Source of the DNA: Pseudomonadota bacterium
Lineage (GTDB): Bacteria > Desulfobacterota > Desulfobulbia > Desulfobulbales > Desulfurivibrionaceae
DNA: 64,000 nt
Direction of reading: 5' to 3'
Assembly: GCA_018830485.1 (NCBI GenBank)
Contig: JAHJRQ010000015.1
Span: 1 to 64,000 of the forward strand
Position numbers and translations under genes: made by a program. The stretch's first letter is position 1; the number at the start of each line of letters is the position of its first letter. Positions 1-5,705 of the stretch are shown in pieces. The notes under the pieces were generated by a model. It was given only the letters and a program-made list of their open reading frames with translations, was not told the origin of the DNA and did no database searches.

Positions 1-73
1 CGTTGGCTGTCTTGATGCAGTAAGCGATGGTTTTCTTGTGGACGTCCAGGCCGATGTAGTAAATACTTTCCAT
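1..73 (-). CDS. IS110-family transposase, N-terminus only (runs off the left edge)
   Basis: Read on the minus strand from the ATG at 73, the first 24 residues are MESIYYIGLDVHKKTIAYCI followed by KTAN. The GLDVHKKT stretch carries the first Asp of the DEDD (RuvC-like) catalytic set of IS110 transposases. A GGAGG ribosome site lies just upstream (84-80). The remaining recombinase is outside the window. IS110 elements insert by site-specific recombination directed by a structured non-coding RNA from one end (established for the family). Short partial match, but the motif is characteristic. Confidence 0.8.
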   Translation of the reverse strand, partial: MESIYYIGLDVHKKTIAYCIKTAN

Positions 74-74
74 A

Positions 75-160
75 GGGAGCCTCCTTGTGGGTCTGACTCG
101 GGGCGATTTATTCGACCCCGCTCGCTCATTATATGAGCTGTCCGCCACCTGGAGGCTCCC
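75..160 (-). promoter_or_regulatory. Structured leader/end of the IS110 element that masks the transposase ribosome site
   Basis: A perfect 10-bp inverted repeat (GGGAGCCTCC at 75-84, GGAGGCTCCC at 151-160) encloses two smaller hairpins: one built on CGGGGCGA/TCGACCCCG at 99-120 and one on GCTCAT/ATGAGC at 124-138. In the minus-strand RNA the GGAGG used by the transposase lies inside the outer stem, so long transcripts would hide it. The same segment is where IS110-group elements encode their guide (bridge) RNA, so it is also a candidate for that RNA. The element boundary toward position 240 cannot be fixed from one copy. Confidence 0.5.
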
Positions 161-293
161 GTTTTCAATTACTTATGCATTCAAACAGTATATCTAATTC
201 ACTTCCACTCGGGAACTTATCGGGGTCAGACCACGTTTGATGTGATTGCTTGCTAGCCGTCCCGCTTTACCCCCACATAACAAGGAGCCCGGA

Positions 294-719
294 GTGAAAG
301 ATATTCGCTGGAAACAACGCTTCGACAATTACACCAATGCGTTGCAAACCCTCAGCCGGGCGGTGGAATTATCCAGACAGCGTGATTTGTCGGAACTGGA
401 ACAGCAGGGGGTGATTCAGGGCTTTGAGTTTACCCACGAACTTGCCTGGAATGTGTTGAAGGATTATCTCGAAGAACAAGGATTTGTCGGCATCGTCGGT
501 TCCAGGAATGCAACCCGCGAAGCCTTCCGAAACGGGCTGCTCGATGATGGGGAAACATGGATGGACATGATCAAGGCCCGCAACCTGGCCTTACACTCCT
601 ACGATCCTCACATCGCGGAGGAGGTTGCCAAGGACATTCTGACCCGGTTTCATCCCGCCTTTGTCGCAATGGCACAACGCTTCGGCGCGCTTGCCGGCCA
701 GCCGGAAACCAACCCATGA
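294..719 (+). CDS. HEPN-type nucleotidyltransferase substrate-binding protein (HI0074 family)
   Basis: About 141 residues from a GTG start at 294, chosen because an AAGGAG site lies at 282-287 and homologues begin near VKDIRWKQRF; the open frame extends back to 246. All-helical protein with EFTHELAW and the late motif RNLALHSYD, which fits the R-X4-H signature of HEPN proteins. Known members form a complex with a small MNT-type nucleotidyltransferase, and many such pairs act as toxin-antitoxin or defence modules. Its stop overlaps the start of the next gene (ATGA at 716-719), the usual paired arrangement. Toxicity is inferred, not shown. Confidence 0.8.
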   Translation: MKDIRWKQRFDNYTNALQTLSRAVELSRQRDLSELEQQGVIQGFEFTHELAWNVLKDYLEEQGFVGIVGSRNATREAFRNGLLDDGETWMDMIKARNLALHSYDPHIAEEVAKDILTRFHPAFVAMAQRFGALAGQPETNP

Positions 720-1051
720 ACCACGGCCTGCCATCGCAGACGGTGGAAAAAATCCACTCCGTATTCAGCCGCTTTCCAGCCATCGAGAAAGCGGTTTTGT
801 ACGGCTCCCGCGCCAAGGGCACCTACAAGAACGGCTCGGACATCGATCTGACCCTGTACGGCGAGGCCCTGACCACGACGGAACTTGGCGCCATCGCCGA
901 GGAACTTGACGACCTGCTGTTGCCCTACCAGATCGACCTCTCGATTTTTGCCCAGATCGCCCATGCAAAACTGCGGGAACATATCGAGCGCGTCGGGGTG
1001 GTGTTTTACGAAAAGGGGGCCGTGCAGAATTCGGGGACGCCCATGATTTGA
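716..1051 (+). CDS. Minimal nucleotidyltransferase (MNT domain)
   Basis: Protein of 111 residues. The pol-beta-type nucleotidyltransferase signature is intact: GSRAKG followed by GSDIDLTLYG, with the later acidic residue in YQIDLSIF. Partner of the HEPN protein upstream, with which it overlaps by 4 bp. In characterised MntA/HepT pairs the MNT partner adds AMP to and silences the HEPN toxin; here that role is inferred from the pairing. The last residues (about VQNSGTPMI) look like read-through into a repeat-like sequence (ggggacgcccatgattt), so the native C-terminus may have been slightly altered. Confidence 0.8.
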   Translation: MNHGLPSQTVEKIHSVFSRFPAIEKAVLYGSRAKGTYKNGSDIDLTLYGEALTTTELGAIAEELDDLLLPYQIDLSIFAQIAHAKLREHIERVGVVFYEKGAVQNSGTPMI

Positions 1052-1108
1052 TGCGTTTCTTGCTGGGGGGCTCTGGGGCTCAGGTCTTGAACAGTAAATC
1101 TTACCGTA

Positions 1109-1447
1109 TCATTTTTCCTGCTTACCCGAGAGCAGGCGCTCAACCGCTGATCGGTAGGCGGCCAGGTCTTCGCGTTTATCGATAGCCAGCACCAGTACGA
1201 CCAGCACATCGTTCTCAACGCTATAAACCAAACGGTAGCCCTGCTTGCGCAGTTTAATTTTGTAGCAATTGCGCAGGTCGCCATGCAGGTGCGAGCCAGG
1301 CGGACAGGGTTGTTCGAGACGCTTTTTGAGCGCTTTGCGCAACACCGCCTTGATGCTCCCGTCGAGACCGTTCCACTCCTCGAGTGCTTCCGGCATGAAT
1401 TTGAGCCGGTACTTCGGGATACCTGGAGCGACTTCAGATTGTGTCAA
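1109..1447 (-). CDS. RelE/ParE-family toxin
   Basis: Around 112 residues with the RelE fold pattern: KYRLKFMPEALEEWNGLD at the N-terminus, then a helix, GSHLHGDLRNCYKIKLRKQGYRLVY and VLVLAIDKRE near the end. Members cleave mRNA at the ribosome or poison gyrase; subtype is not decided here. The start is uncertain: a TTG at 1447 overlaps the antitoxin gene by 14 bp and is the best in-frame option; the open frame continues to 1501. Forms a toxin-antitoxin operon with the Phd/YefM-like gene immediately upstream. Confidence 0.8.
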   Translation of the reverse strand: MTQSEVAPGIPKYRLKFMPEALEEWNGLDGSIKAVLRKALKKRLEQPCPPGSHLHGDLRNCYKIKLRKQGYRLVYSVENDVLVVLVLAIDKREDLAAYRSAVERLLSGKQEK

Positions 1448-1685
1448 TATCCACCTCGATGGCCGTATCTTTGTGTGACAGTCGGTGGCGCACAAGCTCA
1501 ACCAGATCCAGGTCGACCAACTTCTCGACCAAGGCTTCGAAAAGTTTAGGGGTTACCATGTAGAAAGCGGGACGGTTGTGATTGAGCACCGCTACCGGCT
1601 TTTCGCCTGCGGAGCGCAACACCTGCGCCGGGTTCTTCTTGAATTCGGACATGCTGATCGAGTAGTCGGCGTAGATCGTATCCAT
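1434..1685 (-). CDS. Phd/YefM-family antitoxin
   Basis: Protein of 83 residues. The N-terminal segment, IYADYSISMSEFKKNPAQVL then GEKPVAVLNHNRPAFYMV, is the DNA-binding Phd/YefM fold; the C-terminal acidic helix (TPKLFEALVEKLVDLDLVEL) is the toxin-binding tail. Two adjacent ATGs exist (1688 and 1685); the AGGAGG site at 1696-1691 fits the second better. Located directly upstream of the RelE-like toxin, with overlapping ends. Such antitoxins repress their own operon. Confidence 0.85.
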   Translation of the reverse strand: MDTIYADYSISMSEFKKNPAQVLRSAGEKPVAVLNHNRPAFYMVTPKLFEALVEKLVDLDLVELVRHRLSHKDTAIEVDIDTI

Positions 1686-1805
1686 CATTCCCTCCTTGAA
1701 TTATCAGCTACAAATATAGCTCTGTTTATGGTCGTTTTCAAGGAAAAAAGCTGCGCAGTCTTACACTGGTTGGGGCGGAATTCCATGCCCGCAATCCAAA
1801 AAGAA

Positions 1806-1831
1806 GGGGGCAGACATTTTCGTCTGCCCCC
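1806..1831 (-). terminator. Intrinsic terminator closing the nif-side minus-strand genes
   Basis: Perfect 10-bp stem GGGGGCAGAC (1806-1815) / GTCTGCCCCC (1822-1831) with a 6-base loop. On the minus strand it is followed by TTCTTTTTGG, giving a usable U-tract. It lies 67 bp past the end of the Nif11-like gene and before the toxin-antitoxin promoter region. Confidence 0.85.
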
Positions 1832-1897
1832 TTCGGGTCGTAACAGCCTCAACTCTTTTTCCCGGCAGACCAGCGGCTGGCCTGCCGGACACATCCC

Positions 1898-2119
1898 TCA
1901 CACCCACCAGATCTGCCGCTTGGCCGGGTTGCCGTTTTTTTCAAAGACATCGCCGGACTCCTTGAGCACCGTGTCGAGCTCCTCCACGGTGAAATGGTAG
2001 CCGTCTTCCGCCGCCAGGGCGACAAACTCCTCCCGGGTTCCGGGGACATCGTATTTGGCCCGTAAATGTTTATCTCCGCCGCCGGCAACAAGCAATGCCT
2101 CTACGTCTTTTCTCGCCAT
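1898..2119 (-). CDS. Nif11-like domain protein
   Basis: Small protein of 73 residues that fits the Nif11 pattern: a helical start (MARKDVEALLVAGGGDKHLRAKY), then GTREEFVALAAEDGYHFTVEELDTVL, ending in a short polar tail with IWWV. Nif11 domains occur as stand-alone proteins in nif clusters of diazotrophs and as leader regions of some natural-product precursors; the nif setting favours the first. Function is unknown. Start has a good AAGGAG site. It follows the HEPN-like gene by 38 bp and is the last gene before a strong terminator. Confidence 0.7.
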   Translation of the reverse strand: MARKDVEALLVAGGGDKHLRAKYDVPGTREEFVALAAEDGYHFTVEELDTVLKESGDVFEKNGNPAKRQIWWV

Positions 2120-2157
2120 GGTCGTTCTCCTTCTTATATGATCAATAGGTTGTAATA

Positions 2158-2616
2158 TTAACGGTCGATAACAGAGGCGATGACGCGCGCCTGAACCTCC
2201 AGAGCCAGGGTGAGCATGCCGCCTATCTGCCCCATGGTCGGAGGGGTGATGGAGTAGCTCTCGATATCGCAGATATCCTGAAACCCATCCCAGGCCTTAA
2301 GCTCTGCCCCAAGGCCCTCCAGTTCGCCGGGCAAAAACTCATCAATGGCCTCCACCAGATCGTGCATGGTGTGGTTATACGGCAGCTTGCCGTTTTTCAT
2401 GAGCAGGGCCATGATCAGTTTTTCAATGGCCATGGCCACCAGGTTGTACAGAATCGCGGTGGTGAAAGATTCTTTCCGTTGCGTGTAGGCATTGTTGGCC
2501 GTGGCCAGGAACTGCTTGCCCTCCCGCAGATACTCCTCCCACCCCTTGATGGACTGGCTGTTGGGAGTGGGAAACCCAGCCAGGTTGGCAATTGCACCCT
2601 TGCCTGATTCCGACAT
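2158..2616 (-). CDS. HEPN-domain-like protein of the nif region
   Basis: Protein of 152 residues, mostly helical. It has the layout of HEPN proteins (ATANNAYTQRKESFTTAILYNLVAMAIEKLIMALLMKNG) followed by NHTMHDLVEAIDEFLPGELEGL, but no clear R-X4-6-H catalytic motif, so nuclease activity is doubtful. AGGAGGG ribosome site at a good distance from the ATG at 2616. Co-directional with the nif genes and probably co-transcribed with the Nif11-like gene. Function not known; HEPN assignment is by pattern only. Confidence 0.55.
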   Translation of the reverse strand: MSESGKGAIANLAGFPTPNSQSIKGWEEYLREGKQFLATANNAYTQRKESFTTAILYNLVAMAIEKLIMALLMKNGKLPYNHTMHDLVEAIDEFLPGELEGLGAELKAWDGFQDICDIESYSITPPTMGQIGGMLTLALEVQARVIASVIDR

Positions 2617-2755
2617 GATTTGCCCTCCTTAGCCTAGTTTAATATTTCTGAAAACCTCCCCTTCCCCCCGGAGTCTACGCTTACCTGCGGGAGGGGTTGG
2701 GGTTGGGGGTAGCGACAACCTGCTGCTGTAATGGCCAACTTCCCCCTCTCCCTAA

Positions 2756-2778
2756 CCCTCCCCCGCCAAGGGGGAGGG
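2756..2778. repeat. Perfect G/C hairpin in the gap between the GNAT and HEPN-like genes
   Basis: CCCTCCCCC, loop GCCAA, GGGGGAGGG: a perfect 9-bp stem. It lies in a 290-bp gap rich in ccctccc/gggaggg runs (2655-2780), of the kind dispersed through many proteobacterial genomes. No coding potential seen in the gap. Confidence 0.6.
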
Positions 2779-2791
2779 AATCAAGGTGATG

Positions 2792-2895
2792 GATTCGCAA
2801 CAACTGCCCTTCGACAGGCTCAGGGCGAACGGCACTACCTTAACGTATTGATATTCCGTTCGTGCTGAGCCTGTCGAAGCACCTGTTTGCAGCAA
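2792..2895. repeat. Dispersed palindromic repeat, copy 1 (CTTCGACAGGCTCAG family)
   Basis: Core arms CTTCGACAGGCTCAG (2809-2823) and its complement ending at 2879, with inner arms around GCGAACGG/CCGTTCG and the centre TTAACGTATTGATATT. Flanks gga-tcgcaacaac on the left and cgaagcacc..tt..agcaaa on the right are shared with the copies near 12.7 and 21.2 kb. Downstream of the GNAT gene. Confidence 0.8.
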
Positions 2896-2906
2896 ATTAC
2901 AAGGTG

Positions 2907-3356
2907 CTAAATTCGTCTGCGTTGACAGATAAGCTCCGTACCCTGCCAGCCGAGTTTGCGATAAAACTCCAAGGCCGCCGCATTGTTCCGGTCGGCCAGA
3001 AGCTGAAGACGCCCGATCTTTCTGCTTGCCCCCCACTGCTCCAGGGCCGTAAGCAATGCCCGCCCCACCCCTTTGCCTTGCCAGTTTTGCGCAACCACCA
3101 CATCCTCCACCAGGAGGGCGAAACCTCCCTCTGCCGTGGAAATGGTCAGTTGCCCGGAACACATGCCGATGACCTGCCCTGCCGCCTCGGCAACCAGAAC
3201 CACCGCAGCCTCATGGACCAAGAGCATCGCCAGCCCTTGGCGCTGCCGGGCGGCATCAAAGGCAAAATCCGCCTCGATACCAAAAAGAAGCCGGAGCAGA
3301 TCCACCAAGGCATCGAGGTCGTCAGGGTTGGCGGGGCGTATTACCGCGTGCGTCAT
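2907..3356 (-). CDS. GNAT-family N-acetyltransferase
   Basis: Protein of 149 residues from the ATG at 3356, chosen for its GGAGGG site; the open frame extends to 3452 but that part overlaps the next gene. It has the GNAT core: an N-terminal AVIRPANPDDLDALVDLL, a central LLVEDVVVAQNWQGKGVGRALL that includes the acetyl-CoA-binding Q/R-x-x-G-x-G/A loop, and a late NNAAALEFYRKLGW. Such enzymes transfer an acetyl group from acetyl-CoA to an amine; the substrate is unknown. It begins 13 bp after the preceding unknown gene, so it is part of the block of small genes downstream of nifHDK. Confidence 0.85.
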   Translation of the reverse strand: MTHAVIRPANPDDLDALVDLLRLLFGIEADFAFDAARQRQGLAMLLVHEAAVVLVAEAAGQVIGMCSGQLTISTAEGGFALLVEDVVVAQNWQGKGVGRALLTALEQWGASRKIGRLQLLADRNNAAALEFYRKLGWQGTELICQRRRI

Positions 3357-3369
3357 GTGCCCCTCCGGT

Positions 3370-3669
3370 TCAGCCGCTGAATTCGATGCGGATGGAGTCC
3401 TCTCCCTCCGGGACCAGGGTGTAATGCCCCCCTCGGGTACATTGCATGGCATGATTGCAAGCGGTCTCTTGCAGACGCTCTATATCAGCGTGCACCGTGG
3501 CCTCGTCCGCTTCGCTGTTCACATGGACCGTGATTTCCCGGTCGTTGTCGGTGAACTGGAGCAAAAAGGAGTTGTGCTCCAGAAAGACCAGATCATCATA
3601 GGCATAGGAGATACCCATCCCCGCCGCCTCGACTATGGTTTTGACCTTTCCCAACGGTTTGAGACCCAT
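3370..3669 (-). CDS. Unknown protein in the nif-downstream block
   Basis: About 99 residues from the ATG at 3669 (GAGGGGGGA upstream); the open frame reaches 3828 but would overlap the zinc-ribbon gene. No family recognised. The sequence starts MGLKPLGKVKTIVEAAGM, has alternating strands (FLEHNSFLLQFTDNDREITVHVN), a conserved-looking CNHAMQC pair of cysteines and an acidic C-terminus. It looks like a small soluble alpha/beta protein, possibly metal or thiol linked through the C-x4-C pair. Sits between the zinc-ribbon and GNAT genes in a tight co-directional run. Confidence 0.65.
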   Translation of the reverse strand: MGLKPLGKVKTIVEAAGMGISYAYDDLVFLEHNSFLLQFTDNDREITVHVNSEADEATVHADIERLQETACNHAMQCTRGGHYTLVPEGEDSIRIEFSG

Positions 3670-3715
3670 GGCGAAATCCCCCCTCTTGCTCTGTGTGCAC
3701 AATCTTCTCTGCGGA

Positions 3716-3901
3716 TCATAACTCCTCGGACTTACTGAGGATATACGTATCCCGCCATCTGGCGCCGCAGGTCGCGCACAGCATGGACACTTGCACCTGG
3801 CCGGGCCCGGTTTTTTCCGGTGGCGCACTCGCCTTGATGGCCTTGGAACCGCATTTAGGGCAAGTGGTGCCCCCGGATTCCAGATAGGATCGAAAGGTCA
3901 T
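3716..3901 (-). CDS. Zinc-ribbon protein, 61 residues
   Basis: Two cysteine knuckles, CPKCGS and CATCGARW, separated by about 25 residues define a zinc ribbon. The N-terminus is MTFRSYLESGGTT and the C-terminus DTYILSKSEEL. The function cannot be read from the fold: possibilities include protein-protein or nucleic-acid contacts or metal handling. It starts 12 bp after the ferredoxin gene stop, indicating co-expression with it. Confidence 0.75.
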   Translation of the reverse strand: MTFRSYLESGGTTCPKCGSKAIKASAPPEKTGPGQVQVSMLCATCGARWRDTYILSKSEEL

Positions 3902-3913
3902 CTGCTCCCCATC

Positions 3914-4219
3914 CTATGCGGTGATCAGGTACTTGGCGGGAGGCTCGCCATCCTCAAGGCCGTCCAGGATCGCGTCGATGGCCTCTTCGCTGTCCACACC
4001 CTTGAACCACCAGTTCTCCGGCTGGATCACCATGATGGGGCCGGACTCGCATTGCTTGAGGCAGGTGGTGGCGCTGATCAGGCAGTCCAGCCCACGATCG
4101 AGCACCTCTTCTTCGATGTACTGCAAAAACCCTTCGGTCTGCTTGTGGCAAATGCCCTTCTTGTCGCCGGCAACCCGGAAACTCTGGCAAACGATGATCT
4201 GACGCGCTGGTATGGCCAT
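3914..4219 (-). CDS. Thioredoxin-like [2Fe-2S] ferredoxin
   Basis: 101 residues from the ATG at 4219 (GGAGA site upstream). Cysteine pattern fits the thioredoxin-fold (2Fe-2S) ferredoxin group: RQIIVCQSF at the N-terminus, GDKKGIC next, and TTCLKQCESGP in the middle. Such proteins are found as small electron carriers or protective proteins beside nitrogenase genes in several diazotrophs. It follows the NifB-like gene in the same orientation, separated by a palindromic repeat. A role in electron supply or protection of nitrogenase is inferred from context. Confidence 0.8.
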   Translation of the reverse strand: MAIPARQIIVCQSFRVAGDKKGICHKQTEGFLQYIEEEVLDRGLDCLISATTCLKQCESGPIMVIQPENWWFKGVDSEEAIDAILDGLEDGEPPAKYLITA

Positions 4220-4276
4220 TTGAGGTGTCTCCTGTATTTTGAGAATACCGAGGCTCTTGCGAAAAGCTTTATTGTG

Positions 4277-4352
4277 CTTCGACGGGCTCAGCACGAACGG
4301 AAGAAACTATAATGATTTCAGACTGCTACCGTTCGCCATGAGCCTGTCGAAG
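4277..4352. repeat. Dispersed palindromic repeat, copy 2
   Basis: Left arm CTTCGACGGGCTCAGCACG (4277 onward), right arm ending GAGCCTGTCGAAG at 4352, with inner arms GAACGG/CCGTTC. The central 28 bp differ from copies 1, 3 and 4, so only the arms are conserved here. Lies between the NifB-like and ferredoxin genes. Confidence 0.75.
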
Positions 4353-4381
4353 GGGGCTCTTTTTTTTCGCAAGAGACTCCA

Positions 4382-5569
4382 CTATTTCCTGTTTTTTCCT
4401 TTCTTGCCGCCGCCGTACAGCACATCCACCGTGCCTTCGACATTGTCCTCCAGCAACAGCACGGTCAGGCCCTGGCCCCCTAGAATATCCCGCGGCTTTT
4501 GCCCGGCGCTGGCAGCCAGCAGTACAAAACAATCCTGTAAAATTTCCGCCACCTGCTGCCAGCGATTGTCGCCGCTGCCGGGCTCGGGGAGATCCCGGGT
4601 GCCGAGCAGGCAAGCCAAGCCGTCTTCCCTTGGCCCATAGATCAGGGCCTTGATGGCCTGACCGAGGTGGAGATCGATATCCATGCCGTTGGAACTGAGC
4701 ACGGCCACATTGGGTCTGGCCGCGGTCGGCTTGGGAACGGACAGGACTCCTGCGTCTGCCGACGGGATACCCTCGCCCTGGAGCGCTTGCTCCGGCAGGC
4801 AGACAACCGGGATGTGCTGGGTCGCCTTCTTTGCCAGGGATGCCATGGTCTCTTCCGGGACCAGCGGCAGTTTTGCTTCCGGGTTCAGCCATCCCTTTCC
4901 GGCCAGCAGGCTTATGGAGTCGGCCCCGAGGTCGGACGCCTTGCGGGCAATCTCTTCAATCTCGTCTTCATTGATCCCTCCATACACCGTGGTCTGAACG
5001 GACACCGCAATCCCTGCCGCCTTGCAGGCCTCGATTCCCTTGGCCTGCGCCTCGATCAGGATCTCGGCCGCTTCCGCCAGGGGGGTGTTCCGCTTGCTCG
5101 GCCGGATCCAGGTGTAGATTTTCTTGACTGTCTGGGGAGTAACCGCATCCACCAGCAGGGTAACCCTGGCAACACCGAGTTCAGCCAGCACCCCGGCATG
5201 TTCGGCCAACCCAAGACCCAGAGTGGTAATGCCCAGGGGCAAACCGGGATGCTGCTCCCGCAACACGGCCAGTATCTCTGTGGTCATGGTCACCGTGGCC
5301 AAAGGGTCCCCAGGGCCATGGAGGTCCAGACCTCCGATATCGTTTCCCTGGGCCAGCAGATCCGCGATCCAGGTAAGCGCGCCGCGGAGGGGCACCGCCT
5401 GGGGCAGTTTTTCTTCCCCGCAAAAACGGATTCTGGCTGCAGCCTGGGGGGCCATGGGCAGGATGAGCCACTGGGGAATCTTGCCGCAGCACCCTTGCTT
5501 GGTCTTGGGAAAATGGATAATGGTCACACCAGCCTCCGGGGTAATGATCAGGGCGCGACGGGAAACCAT
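4382..5569 (-). CDS. NifB-like protein with degenerate radical-SAM site fused to a NifX-like domain
   Basis: 395 residues from the ATG at 5569 (TGGAGA site upstream); an upstream in-frame extension is only the antisense of nifK and a repeat. The first 270 residues align in order with NifB: GPGDPLA (85-91), a segment resembling the NifB strand LSTNG (here ITTLGLGL), LGVARVTLLVDAVTPQTVKKIY, AAEILIEAQAKGIEACKAAGI and GGINEDEIEEI. At the place of the NifB cluster motif APACNIQCNYC it has APQAAARIRFC: positions 43 and 47 are Ala and Ile and only Cys50 remains. It therefore should not bind a normal radical-SAM [4Fe-4S] cluster. Residues from about 290 (NVAVLSSNGMDIDLHLGQA) form a NifX/NifY-like cofactor-binding domain. 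A role as FeMo-cofactor precursor carrier or chaperone is inferred. Confidence 0.75.
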   Translation of the reverse strand: MVSRRALIITPEAGVTIIHFPKTKQGCCGKIPQWLILPMAPQAAARIRFCGEEKLPQAVPLRGALTWIADLLAQGNDIGGLDLHGPGDPLATVTMTTEILAVLREQHPGLPLGITTLGLGLAEHAGVLAELGVARVTLLVDAVTPQTVKKIYTWIRPSKRNTPLAEAAEILIEAQAKGIEACKAAGIAVSVQTTVYGGINEDEIEEIARKASDLGADSISLLAGKGWLNPEAKLPLVPEETMASLAKKATQHIPVVCLPEQALQGEGIPSADAGVLSVPKPTAARPNVAVLSSNGMDIDLHLGQAIKALIYGPREDGLACLLGTRDLPEPGSGDNRWQQVAEILQDCFVLLAASAGQKPRDILGGQGLTVLLLEDNVEGTVDVLYGGGKKGKNRK

Positions 5570-5618
5570 TTCTCCAGTCAACGTCAGTAAATTAAGGTGC
5601 CAGGCGTCATCTTCCTCC

Positions 5619-5686
5619 GTCACCCCGGCGAAGGCCGGGGTCCAGAACTCCGTTAAAAGACTGGATTCCGGCTTTCGCCGGAATGA
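5619..5686. repeat. Palindromic repeat between nifK and the NifB-like gene
   Basis: Left arm GTCACCCCGGCGAAGGCCGG (5619 onward, through TCCAG at 5645) pairs imperfectly with CTGGATTCCGGCTTTCGCCG... ending GAATGAC at 5686. This is the widespread intergenic GTCATTCCGGCGAAAGCCGG type of repeat, in an inverted pair around a 15-bp spacer. Confidence 0.8.
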
Positions 5687-5705
5687 CGGCCATATGTGCC
5701 TGGGG

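Noticed and set aside
2807-2879. Possible CRISPR repeat
   Set aside because: Copies are far apart, palindromic and not in a spaced array; no cas genes in the window.
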